Positions 12,508 through 24,640 of a stretch of 64,000 nucleotides of DNA are shown here, piece after piece. The notes below the pieces were generated by a model. The model saw nothing but the letters and a program-made list of their open reading frames with translations, did not search any database and was not told the origin of the DNA. Each line of letters starts with the position of its first letter. The stretch's first letter is position 1. The DNA is from Hibiscus mutabilis (lineage: Eukaryota > Streptophyta > Magnoliopsida > Malvales > Malvaceae), in contig CM033745.1 in the NCBI GenBank assembly GCA_019671005.1, positions 31,895,526 to 31,959,525 on the forward strand. Direction: 5' to 3'. The position numbers and the translations under genes were made by a program.

Positions 12508-14541
12508 TGGAAGTTCCGAGTACAATAGGTGATGTTAAAGTAGGAGGAGATAGCGTGGAAAGTTTGAATAAAATCATTGGCATGACATTAGCATCACTGG
12601 AAGAAGCATGTGAATTTTATGAGGAATGCGCAAATCAAAATGGATTTAGTGTACGTCGTGGAATAAATCGGGTTAGAAATAGAAATAAATACCAACAAGA
12701 GATTTGTTGTTCAAAACAAGGGCAAAGGAAATCAAAAATAGATGAGGCGAAATGTTCACGCACTCCACGTTTACATAAAAGGACCAGTTGCAAGGCTAGA
12801 GTAGTGGTTCATGCAAAAGCTCCGGATAGATGGGTAATAAAATTGTCTAATAACGAACATAAACATGAACTTTGTCCACCATTCATGGCACCCTTTGTTC
12901 GCATCGATCTGTGATGGATGCGATATTGTAGAGGCTTCAACATTGCAAAATGTCGGTGTTGGAACATAAAAAATTATGAAATTCTTCATGTAACAGTCTG
13001 GTGGTTATCAAAATGCTGGTTTTACTAAGAAAGACCTATACAATGCCCTCCACAAAATAAAAGCCAATAAAGTTATTGATGGGGATGTGAATGTCGTACT
13101 AGGTTACTTTGACGCGAAGAAAGAGATAGATCCCAATTTTTTCATGCAAATCTCAGTCGACGATTTGGATTGTTTGCGTAATCTATTTTGGGCTTATTCA
13201 ACTTTTAGAGCTGACTACGCCATATTCGGTGATGTGATTGCATTTGACACCACCTACGAGGGTAATGCATACGGTCGGCCTCGTATACCCATTGTTGGTG
13301 TAAATCACCACCATTAAAAAATTGTGTTTGTTGTTGTTGTCCTTGTGGATGAGACCGCAGACACATTCAATGGGTCTTAAATGCTTTTGCAAAAGCTATG
13401 CTGAAGAAGTCTCCACTTTTAGTTGTTACAGATAGAGATAGGCAATACAGAGGGCGACCAAAAAATGTTTTTTGGATGCTAAACATCAAATATGTTCTTG
13501 GCATCTAGCTCGCATTACATAAGAAAATATTAGGGATCGAAATTTTACAAGGAATTTAGCAGATGCTTGCATGCTTGGTGGACACCCGAGGAATTTGATG
13601 AACAATGGGAGATAACTATTGAGAAGTTTAATTTGCAAAACCATCAGTGGGTGTTGGAGAAGAGCAACACCCGACACTTATGGGCACAAGCATATATTAT
13701 GGGTCATTTTTTGCAAACATGTGGTCAACCCAAAGGTGCAAATCAATAAATGCGCCTCTGGCTATTTTCCTTAAGTGCAAGAAGACATATTTGGATTTTA
13801 TTCGTCCAATTGAAGATGCCATAGGTAAAATGCACTTGAACGACTTGAAATCAGATTTTACTTATTCACAGAGTAAGCCGATGCAATTGAAAAAATTGAA
13901 AGAGCTAGAAGGCCATGCATCTAAAATGTATACATGAAAAGCATATAGGACCTTCTAAGAGGAACTCATGCGTGAGACATTGTATAGTGTATCACGACAT
14001 GATGACAACGGTAACGATGTTGGTCGTATTTATCTGACAAAATATAAAAAATTGGGCAAGAAATATGAAGTGCAATTTGATGTTATCACAAAACTATAAC
14101 ATGTTGTCATATATTTTAGACAGTCGGGTTTCCATGTAGACATCAACTACACGTGCTTAAGATCGTGGATACCACATGTATCCCAAATTCATTGATTCTA
14201 AATGGATGGACAAAGAATGCAAAGGCTGTTGCCCCATCATTTGTGGATTTCAATGTTCTTGTTGAAGCGAAACACATGGCTCGGTTCTCTTCACTTCAAT
14301 CAATTGCAAATAAACTCGAGCCAAATATGAGATTCATAGATTGACGACCGAACTCAAGGCATCTTGTATGTTGAATGATTCTCATGATCAAATCAAACCA
14401 CTCAAAAGAGTTTGGTACTCGTCAAGAAAGAAAGGCAAAAGTCCAGATACGGGGTCCAAAAAAGTTGGAAGTAGGCGCTATTGTTCAATTTGCAATTCGG
14501 AAGCACACAATAAAGTGACATGTCCAGAGTTGAATTTATGA
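12508..14541 (+). pseudogene. FAR1/FRS-type (MULE transposase-derived) gene, broken
   Basis: The pieces line up in order with the FAR1/FHY3-related family. First comes a FAR1 zinc-chelating DNA-binding domain (12597-12890; EEACEFYEECANQNGFSVRR, then 'CCSKQGQRK', 'RTSCKARVVV', 'RWVIKLSNNEHKHEL'). Then a linker with 'SGGYQNAGFTKKDLYN', the MULE/DDE core (13087-13317; 'FGDVIAFDTTYEGNAYGRP', then VGVNHHH), 'CSWHLARIT' near 13495, and the helical part to about 13937. A decayed SWIM region follows (about 14095-14220), then a C-terminal zinc knuckle 'YCSICNSEAHNKVTCPEL' (to 14541). The frame changes at least at about 12915, 13310-13400, 13560, 13740 and 13940, with extra stops, so no full protein can be made. 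Whether it was a host transcription factor or a transposase cannot be told. The likely start is the ATG at 12508, after a possible acceptor at 12484. Confidence 0.85.
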
Positions 14542-15270
14542 TTGGCAACACCATCACCCTATGTAATGATGATTTTTATGCTCCAGAGTTGAAATTTGTA
14601 GATAGTGCAATGGACAACATGCATCTGATCGACGAAAACGTTAGTCCCTATTTTATTAAATTACATGTTTGTGTGTATTCACTGGTCAATTATAACGTGT
14701 GAAACAATTTTTTGCCCTTATTAGGAGCAGGAGGAAGTATGGAGAGTGACTGTGGAGCTTCAAACAATCCCACTCAAACTACGGAAGAAGATTATAATAT
14801 TTTTTGAGCATTTTGAACGGTATATAATTATATGTTGAATGATTATTATGTACGCATTTTAGTGCACACATATAATGTTTATTCGAGATAATTTTTGCAT
14901 ATACTAGGACAATAAATATCAGAACTCAGATTATGAATCTCGATACTGGTAAATTTGTATCGGAACTTAGAAAATAACAACTTCAAATATTTAATGGAAC
15001 TATGACAATCGATGTGGAACATTCAAATATATAGTTTCGAATCGATCATTAGTGGTTCGAAACTCATAAAAACAAACCTATAATGTTATCGCTCATTCTC
15101 AGAATTTATATTGGTCATTAATTCTCCTAGTACTGAAGCTTTACTTTGTATATGATTTGTTTGCTTATTGACATGGTTGTCTTTGAATATATAATACAAT
15201 AAAATAAAATATTAAAGGTCAACATAAATGTGCCATGTAAATGCCAGTAGAAATTGTCTTTTTGTTAATG
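14542..15270. other. Intergenic downstream of the FAR1-type pseudogene
   Basis: AT-rich. The short ORF at 14520-14702 overlaps the end of the pseudogene and has no known domain. From about 14900 phrases such as 'atcggaact' and 'tcgaaactc' resemble the repeat modules that start at 15.27 kb, so the host repeat domain may begin here. Confidence 0.4.
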
Positions 15271-15450
15271 CGACGATTTTCAAATGTTTGCATATACAGT
15301 TTTGAACTTTCACGTGAACCTTAAAATATACATGTTTTACTAACTATTTTAGTTTAATTTTCGCTTGGATAGTATCAGAACCCGTGTTAATTGGTTTGAC
15401 ACAATTTAAAATTTGTGGTTCCCGCCCCAAACAGTCTTTTCATTTCTAAT
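15271..15450 (+). repeat. G-box module M, copy 1
   Basis: First clear copy of a dispersed module: 'cgacg', then 'tttgcatatacag', then 'tttcacgtgaacct', then 'catgttttacta', then 'cagtttaa'-type sequence and 'aatttgtggttcccgcc'. The perfect palindrome CACGTG (a G-box core) sits in the middle. The other copies are listed separately. Confidence 0.7.
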
Positions 15451-15607
15451 ATAATTGACCATAAATGTAACCCAATATTAATATTATCACCAGCCATTAC
15501 TGAAACAACGCGTACAAAATTAATTTCATGGGTTAAAAAAATTGTAATTGGCGGTTAATTTAAATAATTTCAAAAGATGCATTTTCCAGTAAATAAGCAA
15601 GTGGTCT

Positions 15608-15870
15608 ATTTATAAATAGGACTCCTTGGGGTTCTTAGCTTCATACCCTAATGAACAACTACTGTATTATTTCCTTTGTAGTGTTCATGTCTACACCATT
15701 ATGTGTTGGTTGATTAGTACTATGCATAGACTTCTTTTTATAGATCCGAGAGGAATGCTGATTTTTTATTTAGGTTGTTCGTGTCGACAAACAATGGTAT
15801 TTGAAAGGCTATGATTAGCCATTTTGTAGGGATGAACACCAATGGAGTATGAACCTTGCTCGCAAAAATA
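15608..15870 (+). repeat. TATA-leader module L, copy 1
   Basis: Begins with TATAAATAGG (15611-15620), followed by a leader phrase 'gttcttagcttcatacccta', a 'tgcatagacttc..tatagatcc' block, 'gtgtcgacaaacaatggta' and 'gggatgaacaccaa'. The same order recurs at 23.64, 44.83 and 47.37 kb. The TATA box with conserved downstream sequence suggests a former promoter and transcript start. ORFs in it are not conserved between copies, so no protein is called. Confidence 0.6.
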
Positions 15871-16431
15871 ATATTTTTTGTTGGTGTTTCGAAGTACATC
15901 GGGACGCGACGAATGCTGATCAAATTGTCGAACCTGTGAATGAGGTGGCATTGGCCGTTTTTCCCATGTATATCATTAAGGAGGGTGATCGTTTATCAGT
16001 TGTGGGCCTGATCGATTGCGGACACCATGACAACAAGCAATGAGTACCTGATTTTTTAGCATCTGGAATTTTTTGTTTCGTTACAAGAAATCAGTTTTAG
16101 TTTTATATGGTGAATCAGTTTTAATTTACTTTTGAGGGAGATGACATGAAAATTTTGATTTTGTTTGCCTTTTGCTACTAACATCATCAGTGTTAGTATT
16201 GAAATATTGGATCTCTGAAAAAGCTGTATCAAAAATTAAATCTTAGTAATTTGATCATTCACTTTGTATTGGAATACAACATAAGACCCAAGTTCCAGTG
16301 AGTAATGGTATAAAACACATTCCAGTGAGTAATAATCATTCCCTTTGTATTAGAAAACTGTCATTTCATTTATAATATTAAACTTGACACAAATGTCAAC
16401 AACTACTCGCAAAAAGTGGTGTCGAAGTAAT
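15871..16431. repeat. Host-unit spacer shared with 23.9-24.4 kb
   Basis: Continuation of the paralogous unit. The phrases 'ttagtattg-aatattgga', 'ccagtgagtaat' and 'ggaaaactgtct'-like sequence recur at 24.1-24.35 kb. An ORF at 15849-16043 has a weak match to decayed frames at 47.69-47.77 kb ('..NADQIVEP..' against '..NAEWIVEA..'), which hints at an old coding exon of unknown family. Confidence 0.5.
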
Positions 16432-16640
16432 GCGACGAGTTTCAAACTTTGCCAGAGGGTTTCGAACATACCACTTCAAACCTAAAATGTGACATGTTTT
16501 CCTAAAGATTTCAGTTTACATTTTCCTTTAGTTGTATACGATCGTACAAATTGGACCTGACCTTGAACTTTTCATGCTCCACTTTATGTTTATTAATTAT
16601 GTAATTAAATATCTAAAATGATATTATGCAACTTTAAACC
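16432..16640 (+). repeat. G-box module M, copy 2 (diverged)
   Basis: Starts 'cgacgagtttcaaac', then 'gggtttcgaacataccacttc', 'aacctaaaatgtgacatg' and 'tttcagtttacattttc'. The CACGTG core is lost in this copy. Its closest relative is copy 6 at 24.4 kb. Confidence 0.65.
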
Positions 16641-17373
16641 TAGAGTGTACCATGTATCTTAATGTTCATGTTCCACTTTATTTTCAAGCCAAAATGCTCC
16701 GGGTATGAATCAGGTAATTAATGGGTTAATTCAGGTTCGGCTAATATCACGTTCGGTTGAACTTCAAGTCGGGTCATGCCATGGAAGGAACTTTTAGTTT
16801 TTTATTTAATTCAATCGAGTCCCAATTTAGGTTACAATTGAAATTGGAGCTCTAGTTTTAGAAATCTTATATTGACTTATAATTTGTATTGTTTGAACTA
16901 AATTAAAAAATTAAAGGCTTTGGACTAAATTAAAAAAAGTTAGAAATAATATGGGCCAATTTTGGATAAAATTATAATTTTATGGACTAAAATGAATAAA
17001 AATTACACCATCTTTACTTTATTAGACCTAATTATATAAATGAAAAATACATGTGATTCAATTTCATCCCTAAACTCATGCATCCTACTAGTGACATAAA
17101 CATATAAGCTATAACCCTATAACCCCTAGAAAATAGCAGAACGTAACACATGACTTATTCACGTATCACGGTATCAGTATAATAGAGTAAAGACCACTAG
17201 AGACATATAACATAGACTATACTAATAATAATATCATAATGTATGGTATAATATATATAGATTGTAGAATATAGACTATATAATGCTTGAAATTAATCTT
17301 ATACACTAAGCTAAACCCCTAAACCTTAAACCATACAAATTAATCTCGTAAAGCACTAACCATAAACTACAAC
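16641..17373. repeat. Host-unit spacer with telomere-like tract
   Basis: Paralogous to 24.64-25.1 kb ('gggtatgaatcaggtaatta', 'cttcaagtcgggtcatgcc') and then to 22.4-22.65 kb ('acatgactt', 'atatagattgtagaatat'). It ends in degenerate CCCTAAA-type repeats (17300-17370). The solo LTR interrupts this tract. Confidence 0.6.
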
Positions 17374-20300
17374 TGTAACACCCCCTACCCCGGGCTAGTA
17401 GCAAACCGGCTCTGGAGCGTTACTAATGCAAGAACAAGGTAATAAAAACAATACAAGAACAATAATAAACAAGGCAAGCAAGGCAAGAATTGATAACCCA
17501 TCCTTAATAGATGAGTTACTTAACTAACAAGCAACCAAGCATTTATTACTTATCAAACAAGTAAACTCACATTTGATTTCAAGTTCACCCCAAAGCATTC
17601 GAATAGGTCACTAAATTATTTCCTTTCATGCTTACATTACAAGTTACTACTTTCATGATTCATATTAGCTTCATCTTATACTATAATGATTCGAATAACC
17701 CTAGTGTATAACATGCTTCCATTTCTTTTCAATGATCCTTAGACTCTTACATGTACATCTCATACCTAAATTACTAACATGATTCTTGAACATTCAATTT
17801 GCATGTAACTAGCTTTCATTCAAGTCATACTCTATACTCAACCATTCGACAATCATCATACTAATACCAAAACACATACACCATGGTATGTACACACACA
17901 AATGACCATATAGTTTCCAAGGAATTCAAATGAAGTACATGCAAGCATGGTTCATCTCATACTACTTTCATTTCAAGCAAGACATGAAACATTTCATGAT
18001 ATTCATTCAATCATATACATGTTCATCAAACAAGGCTTTCTAATGGCTCAAGGTAATCTAGATCAAATATTTGATCATACCATTTGTAATCTCATATATG
18101 CTTAGCAAAATCATTCCATTACATGTAATCTAAGTTCAATACAACTTGTTTCTCATTTGATAATTAAGATCATAAACATAGTAGGCCCATACAAGGACAA
18201 CATATACAAGTTTCAAGTGTTCCAAAATGCATGATCAAGACAAACTCTATACAATCTAGTAACATCAATCTAGGAGATATACAAAACAAGTATGACATCG
18301 TACTTAGGCAATGCTTGTGTGAGTTGCTTCTAGCTTAAGGTAACAGGCTTCAAGATCAAGCTACGAACCAATCCTTTATCCTGTAGTTGGGAAGAATGAA
18401 AATGAGAGTGATAAGTACAAGAATGCACTTAGTGAGGTAGTAACTAAATCTAACCATTTGTTTTATCAAGTTATGTGTCAATTGAATAAGAATGAACCTA
18501 GCTAAGGTTTTCAAGCATTAGAGTAATCCTAGCTAAGGATTATATAGGATACAAGAAACAAGAATTCATACTTCATGTTTTCATATCAAGAATCAAGCAC
18601 ATCATGCTTACAAAACAAGTAATCAAGTAAGTCATGCTTACATGACAAGTAACATACAATTCATGGCTTTCAAGACAAGTAACATTCAATTCATGGCTTT
18701 CAAGACAAGTCACATGTCTTTTAGGATTGTTATTACATTTCTTATCATTTTTGTATAGGTAATCGAGTCTCCAACCAACTGTCGCCACAAGAAGCACCGT
18801 AGTGCTGGTCAACCCTCCTACTATCACCAAAGACCACATACGTACCCTCCGTCTATAGCCAAATAGGGGCCTTAGCCCTGGACCCTAGTCCACCCTGACA
18901 CAATGAGCTCTAGACTCTAAGGCATGCCCTTCTACCGAGTCCAACTAGCTACCATGTTTGTTCGATTTACCATTTATACAAGTTTATCAAGTTTAAGATT
19001 GTGTCAAGTAGCAAGTTCATTATGCATTAGGCCCTTAGGCCAATTGAGACATAGCTCACATATCATGTAATTCTCATGTTTCATTTCATCAAGATGAGTT
19101 AATATCTTAAGCAAGTTCTTTAGCATTCAATCACATGCATCATGACACATACAAGCACCAATGTTACCACTTATACAAGCTTAGCATTTGAATAAAACAT
19201 GTATTTAAGATGTTATCAAATTTCATGCATTACTAATCATTCTTCCCTTATTAAGTCAATTTCATATTAGGTTCATTTAAGCATTGCAAGAAGGTAAACA
19301 AGCATGCATTGGTTAGGGCCTAGTCCTAACCCTAGAGATAACTACACTCACAATACTCCAAGCTTAGCTAGTCTTGGATCCACACTCCTTTGTTCTTAGC
19401 TTTAGGATGTTCCACTCTTTCCTCGTCCACCAAGTTCAATCCTGGTTCTAACACATTACAAGTAAACACATATCAAAACAAGTTCACATAATCATTTAAT
19501 CAAGGCAAGGTTACAAGTATACAACATATACAATTCTGGTAGCATGTTCATGTACGTTCTTCACTACACTTAACTACACTTATGTATACTCTAATTTATG
19601 TAAAACAGGGAAGAATCAATGTCCTAAAACTGTTTACAAAACAGTTTACAAATTGCCACAAAACAATGTACAATTACCTAAACTGTTGTTACTAGGCAGC
19701 ATGTAGTTTGTTCACTTAAACATGCATAACTTTCATTCCGTACGTCAGAATTTAAATTGGTTTATACCGTTGGAAAGATAACTTAACCGTATTTCTAACC
19801 ATATAGGGTTTGCATTTTAGTTCTTTGCCAATTAATACAGTTTTTAACTTAAGGACAGGGCATTTTGCTACACTGGACAGTTTGCACTGTCCTTAGTGTT
19901 TCTTCTCTACAATTCATTCTACAATCCATAATTCAGTTATGTTTTCTCCTAATGAATTTAGACATATCAAGGTGTTGTCCATAAAACTTTCAGCCTTAAA
20001 TTCCTTTTATAAAATTTATGGTGATTTTTCAAAGTTACTGTCCAAAACAAAGCATTCTGGGCAGATTACACTAGGTTGAGTTTCTAGTTTCATAACTCAT
20101 TTTAACAAGGTTCTAACATGGCAATTCAATTCATTTTCATGTTCTTACATGTCTAGGTCATTCTAATTCACCTAGCAATGTGCTTAAAGCAGGGCATTAT
20201 CATGTTCAATTCAAATTTATCTATTTGATCAACATTATACATCCAATTCATAAATTGAGCAGTCCATTACCTAATTTAACTAATTCAGTCTCAATTCATC

Positions 20301-21009
20301 TACCAACATGATCAAATCAGGGTTCTATATACATTTAGCCTATTCACATATTTTCACTAGTAAAATAGTCCCTAATCAAGACTGTTTTCAACCATATACA
20401 TATTTCATTAGCAATTTAGCTACTAGCATTCAAATTTCAAGTTCTATTAGAGGCTAGCATGACCCTAACATACATAACAATCATCCAAATCAATCTAAGC
20501 AACAAGAACATTTTCAATTCAAGATTCAAGCAATCTATAACATGTAAAGTCAAGCATTATACCTTCTCCAAGCTAAATTTGATCAAGGCTAAATCAAGAA
20601 GCTTGAATTGAAGGTGTTGCATGAAGCTTTTCTCTCCCCTTTCTCTCTCAACAATTTCGGCCAAGGAGGATGATTTTGGGAGGAAGATGACAATATGTTT
20701 GGTTCATTATTCTCCCTAGCCGTGAGTCACCATTCAAATGGCACATGTTCTCTTCCAATGAGAAGATGTGTCAAGGCCTTGATTTAATTCAATTTTTACA
20801 TGCAATCCCTATGACTTTGCATGTTCACATTTCCATCCTTCCATTTAATCCTTCCAGTTTTAATTTCAATTCAATTTGGTTCTAATTTCACTTATTTGAT
20901 CTTAAGGATGGCCAATGTTCTTTCTTCTTTAATTTGATTAACACATACATTCAATTAGCCAATAGCTTAGATTGTGGTAACCTTCCTAGGTCAATTTTTG
21001 GGTGTTACA
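17374..21009 (-). mobile_element. Solo Gypsy LTR, 3636 bp, with 5-bp target duplication
   Basis: Begins TGTAACACCC and ends GGGTGTTACA, a perfect 10-bp inverted terminus of the TG..CA type. It is flanked on both sides by ACAAC (17369-17373 and 21010-21014). No primer site, polypurine tract or second LTR was found inside or outside, so it is most simply a solo LTR left by LTR-LTR recombination. Its size and ends fit the large-LTR chromoviruses (Del/Tekay type). The GC-richer 'tttcggccaagg' block at 20.65 kb, probably near the transcript start, suggests minus orientation. A paralogous empty site exists near 22.63 kb. There are no coding frames of note; 18573-18839 minus is a shadow ORF. Confidence 0.9.
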
Positions 21010-21014
21010 ACAAC

Positions 21015-21380
21015 ATAAACCCTAAACCCAATAATATTAAGCCATAAATCATAAGCCATAAACCCTAAAGCCATAAAAGTTCATCTTATACAGTAATTAG
21101 CGTAAACTACTCCAGAAACCCTAAACACCTACATCCTAATCCATAAAAACATTAAACACAAAACAATTAATCTTATATACTAAAAACCCTAAATTACAAC
21201 ATAGTAGTTACTATTACATGTTGAACTATAATGAACACAAATATCACCATATTAAAATTATTGAGGTAAATATTAAATCATAGGAAGTAAACAATATGTA
21301 AAGAATGGAAATGTTTGTGATAATGAACAAGTAAAAAGTGTGTTGAAGGAATAATTGGGGTTTAAATAGAGTAATATAAT
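21015..21380. repeat. Host-unit tail with telomere-like tract
   Basis: 'Ataaaccctaaaccc' type repeats follow the solo LTR. The stretch then matches 22.85-23.0 kb, including 'gaacaagtaaaa' and 'ggggtttaaatagag', the phrase that closes each tandem unit just before the next module M. Confidence 0.55.
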
Positions 21381-21600
21381 ACGAAAAGTATCGAAAGTTT
21401 GCATATACAATGTCGCACGTTTCACGTGAAAGCTAAAATATTACATGTTTTACTATAGATTTCAGTTTATGTTTCGCACGATACATAGGGAATCCCATGT
21501 CCATAGCTTTGAAACTAGTTAAAATTTGTAGTTCCTGTGCGGAACTGTCTTTTTTGTTGTAATATTAAATCAGCCATAAATGTAATCCACTACATCACCA
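21381..21600 (+). repeat. G-box module M, copy 3
   Basis: 'cgaaaagtatcgaaagtttg', 'catatacaatgtcgcacg', 'tttcacgtgaaagctaaaat', then 'gtagttcctgtgcgg'. It retains CACGTG. Confidence 0.7.
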
Positions 21601-22034
21601 ACCCTAAAAGAACGCGTTAAAAAGTATTTTGATGGTTAAAAAAATTAATTTATGTTCAGACACATGTTCCTAATATAAAAGAGTCTTTTCACTATCAGTT
21701 TCGAATCTCTATAACTCGTTCAGATATGTTCGCACCATAGATGTCTTTTCAAGTGTTGCATTGGGTAGAAGAGTTATCAAATAAGTCTTAATAAAAAGTT
21801 CTGGCCAGTTATTAAATTTCGATACCCGGAATACCAATCGACAACTCGCACTATACTTTAACGATACTCAGTTTATTTATGATGAACATTGTTTCGAAAT
21901 AATTTAAGGAGTACCAAAAACAGGTTTAAATGTATGAAATGTAAAAGCAGGACCATGTCCCCGCCCAAATAATTTTCTATTATAAATAAACCCTACCATG
22001 AATTTGTTCTATAAAGGGAGAATCTCAGTCTTAC
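21601..22034. repeat. Host-unit spacer
   Basis: Holds the phrases 'cctaatataaaagagtcttt' (21671) and 'gttgcattgggta', shared with 23.28 and 27.79 kb, and 'ttttctattataaat' (21975). No gene was recognised. Confidence 0.5.
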
Positions 22035-22200
22035 GATGTGGTTCGAACGTTTGCGAATAGTTTCAAAATTATCACCTCAAACCTAAAATCATTACATATA
22101 TTACTAAAGTTTACAGTTTACGTTTTCTTTAACATGATCCGAAACTTGCGTCCAAAGTTTTACGCCTTTTTGTTACTGCTCGAAACTACCATTTTAATAA
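22035..22200 (+). repeat. G-box module M, copy 4 (diverged)
   Basis: 'ggttcgaacgtttgcgaata', 'tcacctcaaacctaaaatc' and 'acagtttacgttttcttt'. The CACGTG core has become TCACCTC. Confidence 0.55.
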
Positions 22201-22399
22201 AAAATTAAATATGCCCTAAATTTTATAAACGTGGCATAATTTGCATACGTAAAATATTAAATGTCTTTGTCACATTTGAGGCTAAGCATTCAGAGTTATA
22301 GTTTTTGAAGTTTAACAGAAAAAAATTAAATTCAAAATTATTTGCTTCAAGATTCATATCATTATACTTACCATATTACGAATATACTCCTAAAAATAT

Positions 22400-23010
22400 A
22401 TCATCATGTAACACATGACTTCTTTACGTATAAGTATAATATACTATAGAGCATAGAGACATATACTATAGACTATATTAATAATAATATCATAATGTTT
22501 GGTATATTATATATAGATTGTAGAATATACACTATATATTGCTTGAAATTAATCTCATACACTAAGCTAAACACTAAACCTTAAACCATATAAATTAATC
22601 TTGTAAACTAGTAGCCCTGATCTACAGCATAAACCCTAACCCAATAATAGCAATCCATAAATCATAAACCAATAACCCTAAAGCCATAAAAATTATTCTC
22701 ACAAACCAATAACCCTAAAGTACACCATAAACCCTAAACCACAACCATTAAGACCTAAATCCTAAACAAAAAACCTTAAATCCTTTAAAATTGGGAGTCA
22801 TAAACCACTAACCGTGAATTACAACATATTAGGGTAAAAATTAATTCTTAGGAACTGACATGCACACATAAAGCACCATATTGAAATTATTTGGGTGAAA
22901 ATTAAATCTTAGGAACTAAATAATATTTTACGAAAGCTAAGGTTTGTGAGACTGAACAAGTAAAACGAGTGGTGAAGGAATATTTGGGGTTTAAATAGAG
23001 AATAATAATG
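22400..23010. repeat. Host-unit tail, telomere-like; empty site of the solo LTR
   Basis: Paralogous to 17.14-17.37 kb joined directly to 21.01-21.38 kb. Around 22630 it reads 'ctacagcataaaccctaac', which corresponds to the uninterrupted target of the solo LTR. It contains several degenerate CCCTAAA units (22570-22800) and ends with the 'ggggtttaaatagag' unit boundary at about 23000. Confidence 0.65.
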
Positions 23011-23200
23011 CGACGAGTGTTGAACGTTTTCATATAAAATCTGGAACGTTTCCGAACAAAGCTAAAATTTTATATGTTTTATTGAAAATTTCATTTTAGG
23101 TTTTGCTATACACGTATCCAAACCCCTATTTCTAGGTTCGAAACTACTTATAATTTGTGGTTCCCACTCTGAACTGTCTTTCACCAACCGTAAATGAAAG
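23011..23200 (+). repeat. G-box module M, copy 5 (diverged)
   Basis: 'cgacgagtgttgaacg', 'aacgtttccgaacaaagc', 'tatgttttattgaaaatttc' and 'aatttgtggttcccactc'. The CACGTG core is lost. Confidence 0.6.
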
Positions 23201-23637
23201 AACACATTTAATTGGTTGTGGTGTTGACAATATTTTTAATTAGTTCAATGGATTTCGCATTTCAAAAGATAGAAGTTCCTAATATAAAAGAGTCTTTTCA
23301 CTGTCAGATTCTAATCTTTGTAACCCATTTTGATACGTCATTAGCATATAAGTCTTTTCAATTGTTGCATTGAGCAAAACAGTTTGTAGACAATAGAACT
23401 TTGTAAGTAGTTCCGAAACTGTTTAGTAAATTCAGAAACAAAGCCTACCAAGCTAAAACATGAATTATACTTTAACGATTTTCAGTTTATTTATCATTAA
23501 CCTTGTTCGAAAACATTTAAAACATACAAAAATTGGTTTAAATATTGGAACTGTTAAAGTAGCACCATATCATCATAAATATCTTTTTTCTATTATAAAA
23601 AAATCCTAAATGTCGGGTTCGGTATTCCGTTTTCTAT
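23201..23637. repeat. Host-unit spacer; empty site of the Tat element
   Basis: Shares 'cctaatataaaagagtcttt' with the other units. The part at about 23580-23645 ('tctattataaaa..tttctattataaatag') is the uninterrupted counterpart of the two flanks of the 28.03-44.80 kb insertion. Confidence 0.55.
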
Positions 23638-23940
23638 TATAAATAGACCATAGTTTCATGCTCTAACCAGCTATTCGTTCCTTTCTAGTTTTACGTCGTC
23701 TCTACATAATTAAATGTGTGCTTTATGTTTGCTACTAGTGGTGATGGCTATTATGCAAAGACTTCATTTTATAGATCCTAGATGAGTCCTGATTGTTTTT
23801 AGGTTTTTCTTGTCGACAAACAATGGTATTTGGAAGGCTATGAATAACCATTTGTAAGGATGAACACCAACAAACATAGTATGTGAAAAACATTTGTCTA
23901 AAGATTTTTCAAATACTATTGTTTGTTGTTGTTTGTAACT
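23638..23940 (+). repeat. TATA-leader module L with hairpin, copy 2
   Basis: TATAAATAG at 23638-23646. 5' arm 'cgacaaacaatggtatttgg' (23814-23833) and 3' arm 'caaatactattgtttgttg' (23910-23928) can pair over about 20 positions with G-U pairs, enclosing a loop of about 75 nt. A second, inner stem 'agtatgtgaaaaa' / 'tttttcaaatact' is also possible. Confidence 0.6.
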
Positions 23941-24398
23941 ATATCGGGAGGCAGCCAATGAAAATTGGAGTCTCCAAGATTGCGCAGTCATAAGACCAAG
24001 GTTCAATGTTCCAGATGGTCTCCAAGATCTGATTTTGTTAGAATAAATAAGTTTATTTTTTGAGGGAGGGGACTTGACAAATCTAATTTCGTTTGCCTTC
24101 TGCTACTAACATCATGAGTGTTAGTATTGGGATATTCGATATCTGAAGTAGCTCTATCTAAAATTAAAACTTAGAAATTTGATAATTCCCTTTTTATTAG
24201 AAAACCAGAAAAGACCCAAATTCCAGTGAGTAATGCTCTGCAAATTCTTCCGAACCATTTTGCAACCACACCATGTTATTACCACATTCCAGTGAGTAAT
24301 GATCATTTCCTTTGTATTGGAAAACTGTCTTTTCAGTTATAATATTAAACTTGCCACAAATGTTATGAACTACTCGCAGAAAGTCTCTTCATAGTGAT

Positions 24399-24640
24399 AC
24401 GATGAGTTTCGTAGTATTTGCACACGGTTTCCAATTCTCCAATTCAAACCTAAAATGTAACATGTATTCCTAATGATTTCAGTTTGAGTTTTCCTTTACT
24501 TAGAGACTCTGATCATCAAAATTGCACCTTGAACTTTTCATTTTCCACTTTATGTTCATTAATTATGCAATTAATCATATAAAATCAAATTATGCAACTT
24601 TAAACCTAAAATGTAACATGTATTCATATTTTTCATATTC
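24399..24640 (+). repeat. G-box module M, copy 6 (diverged)
   Basis: 'cgatgagtttcgtagtattt', 'aattcaaacctaaaatgtaa' and 'ttcctaatgatttcagtttg'. Most similar to copy 2. Confidence 0.6.

Noticed and set aside
18573..18839. Minus ORF of 88 codons in the solo LTR
   Set aside because: Made largely of a repeated 'TCLESHEL' unit caused by short direct repeats; lies wholly within a non-coding LTR.
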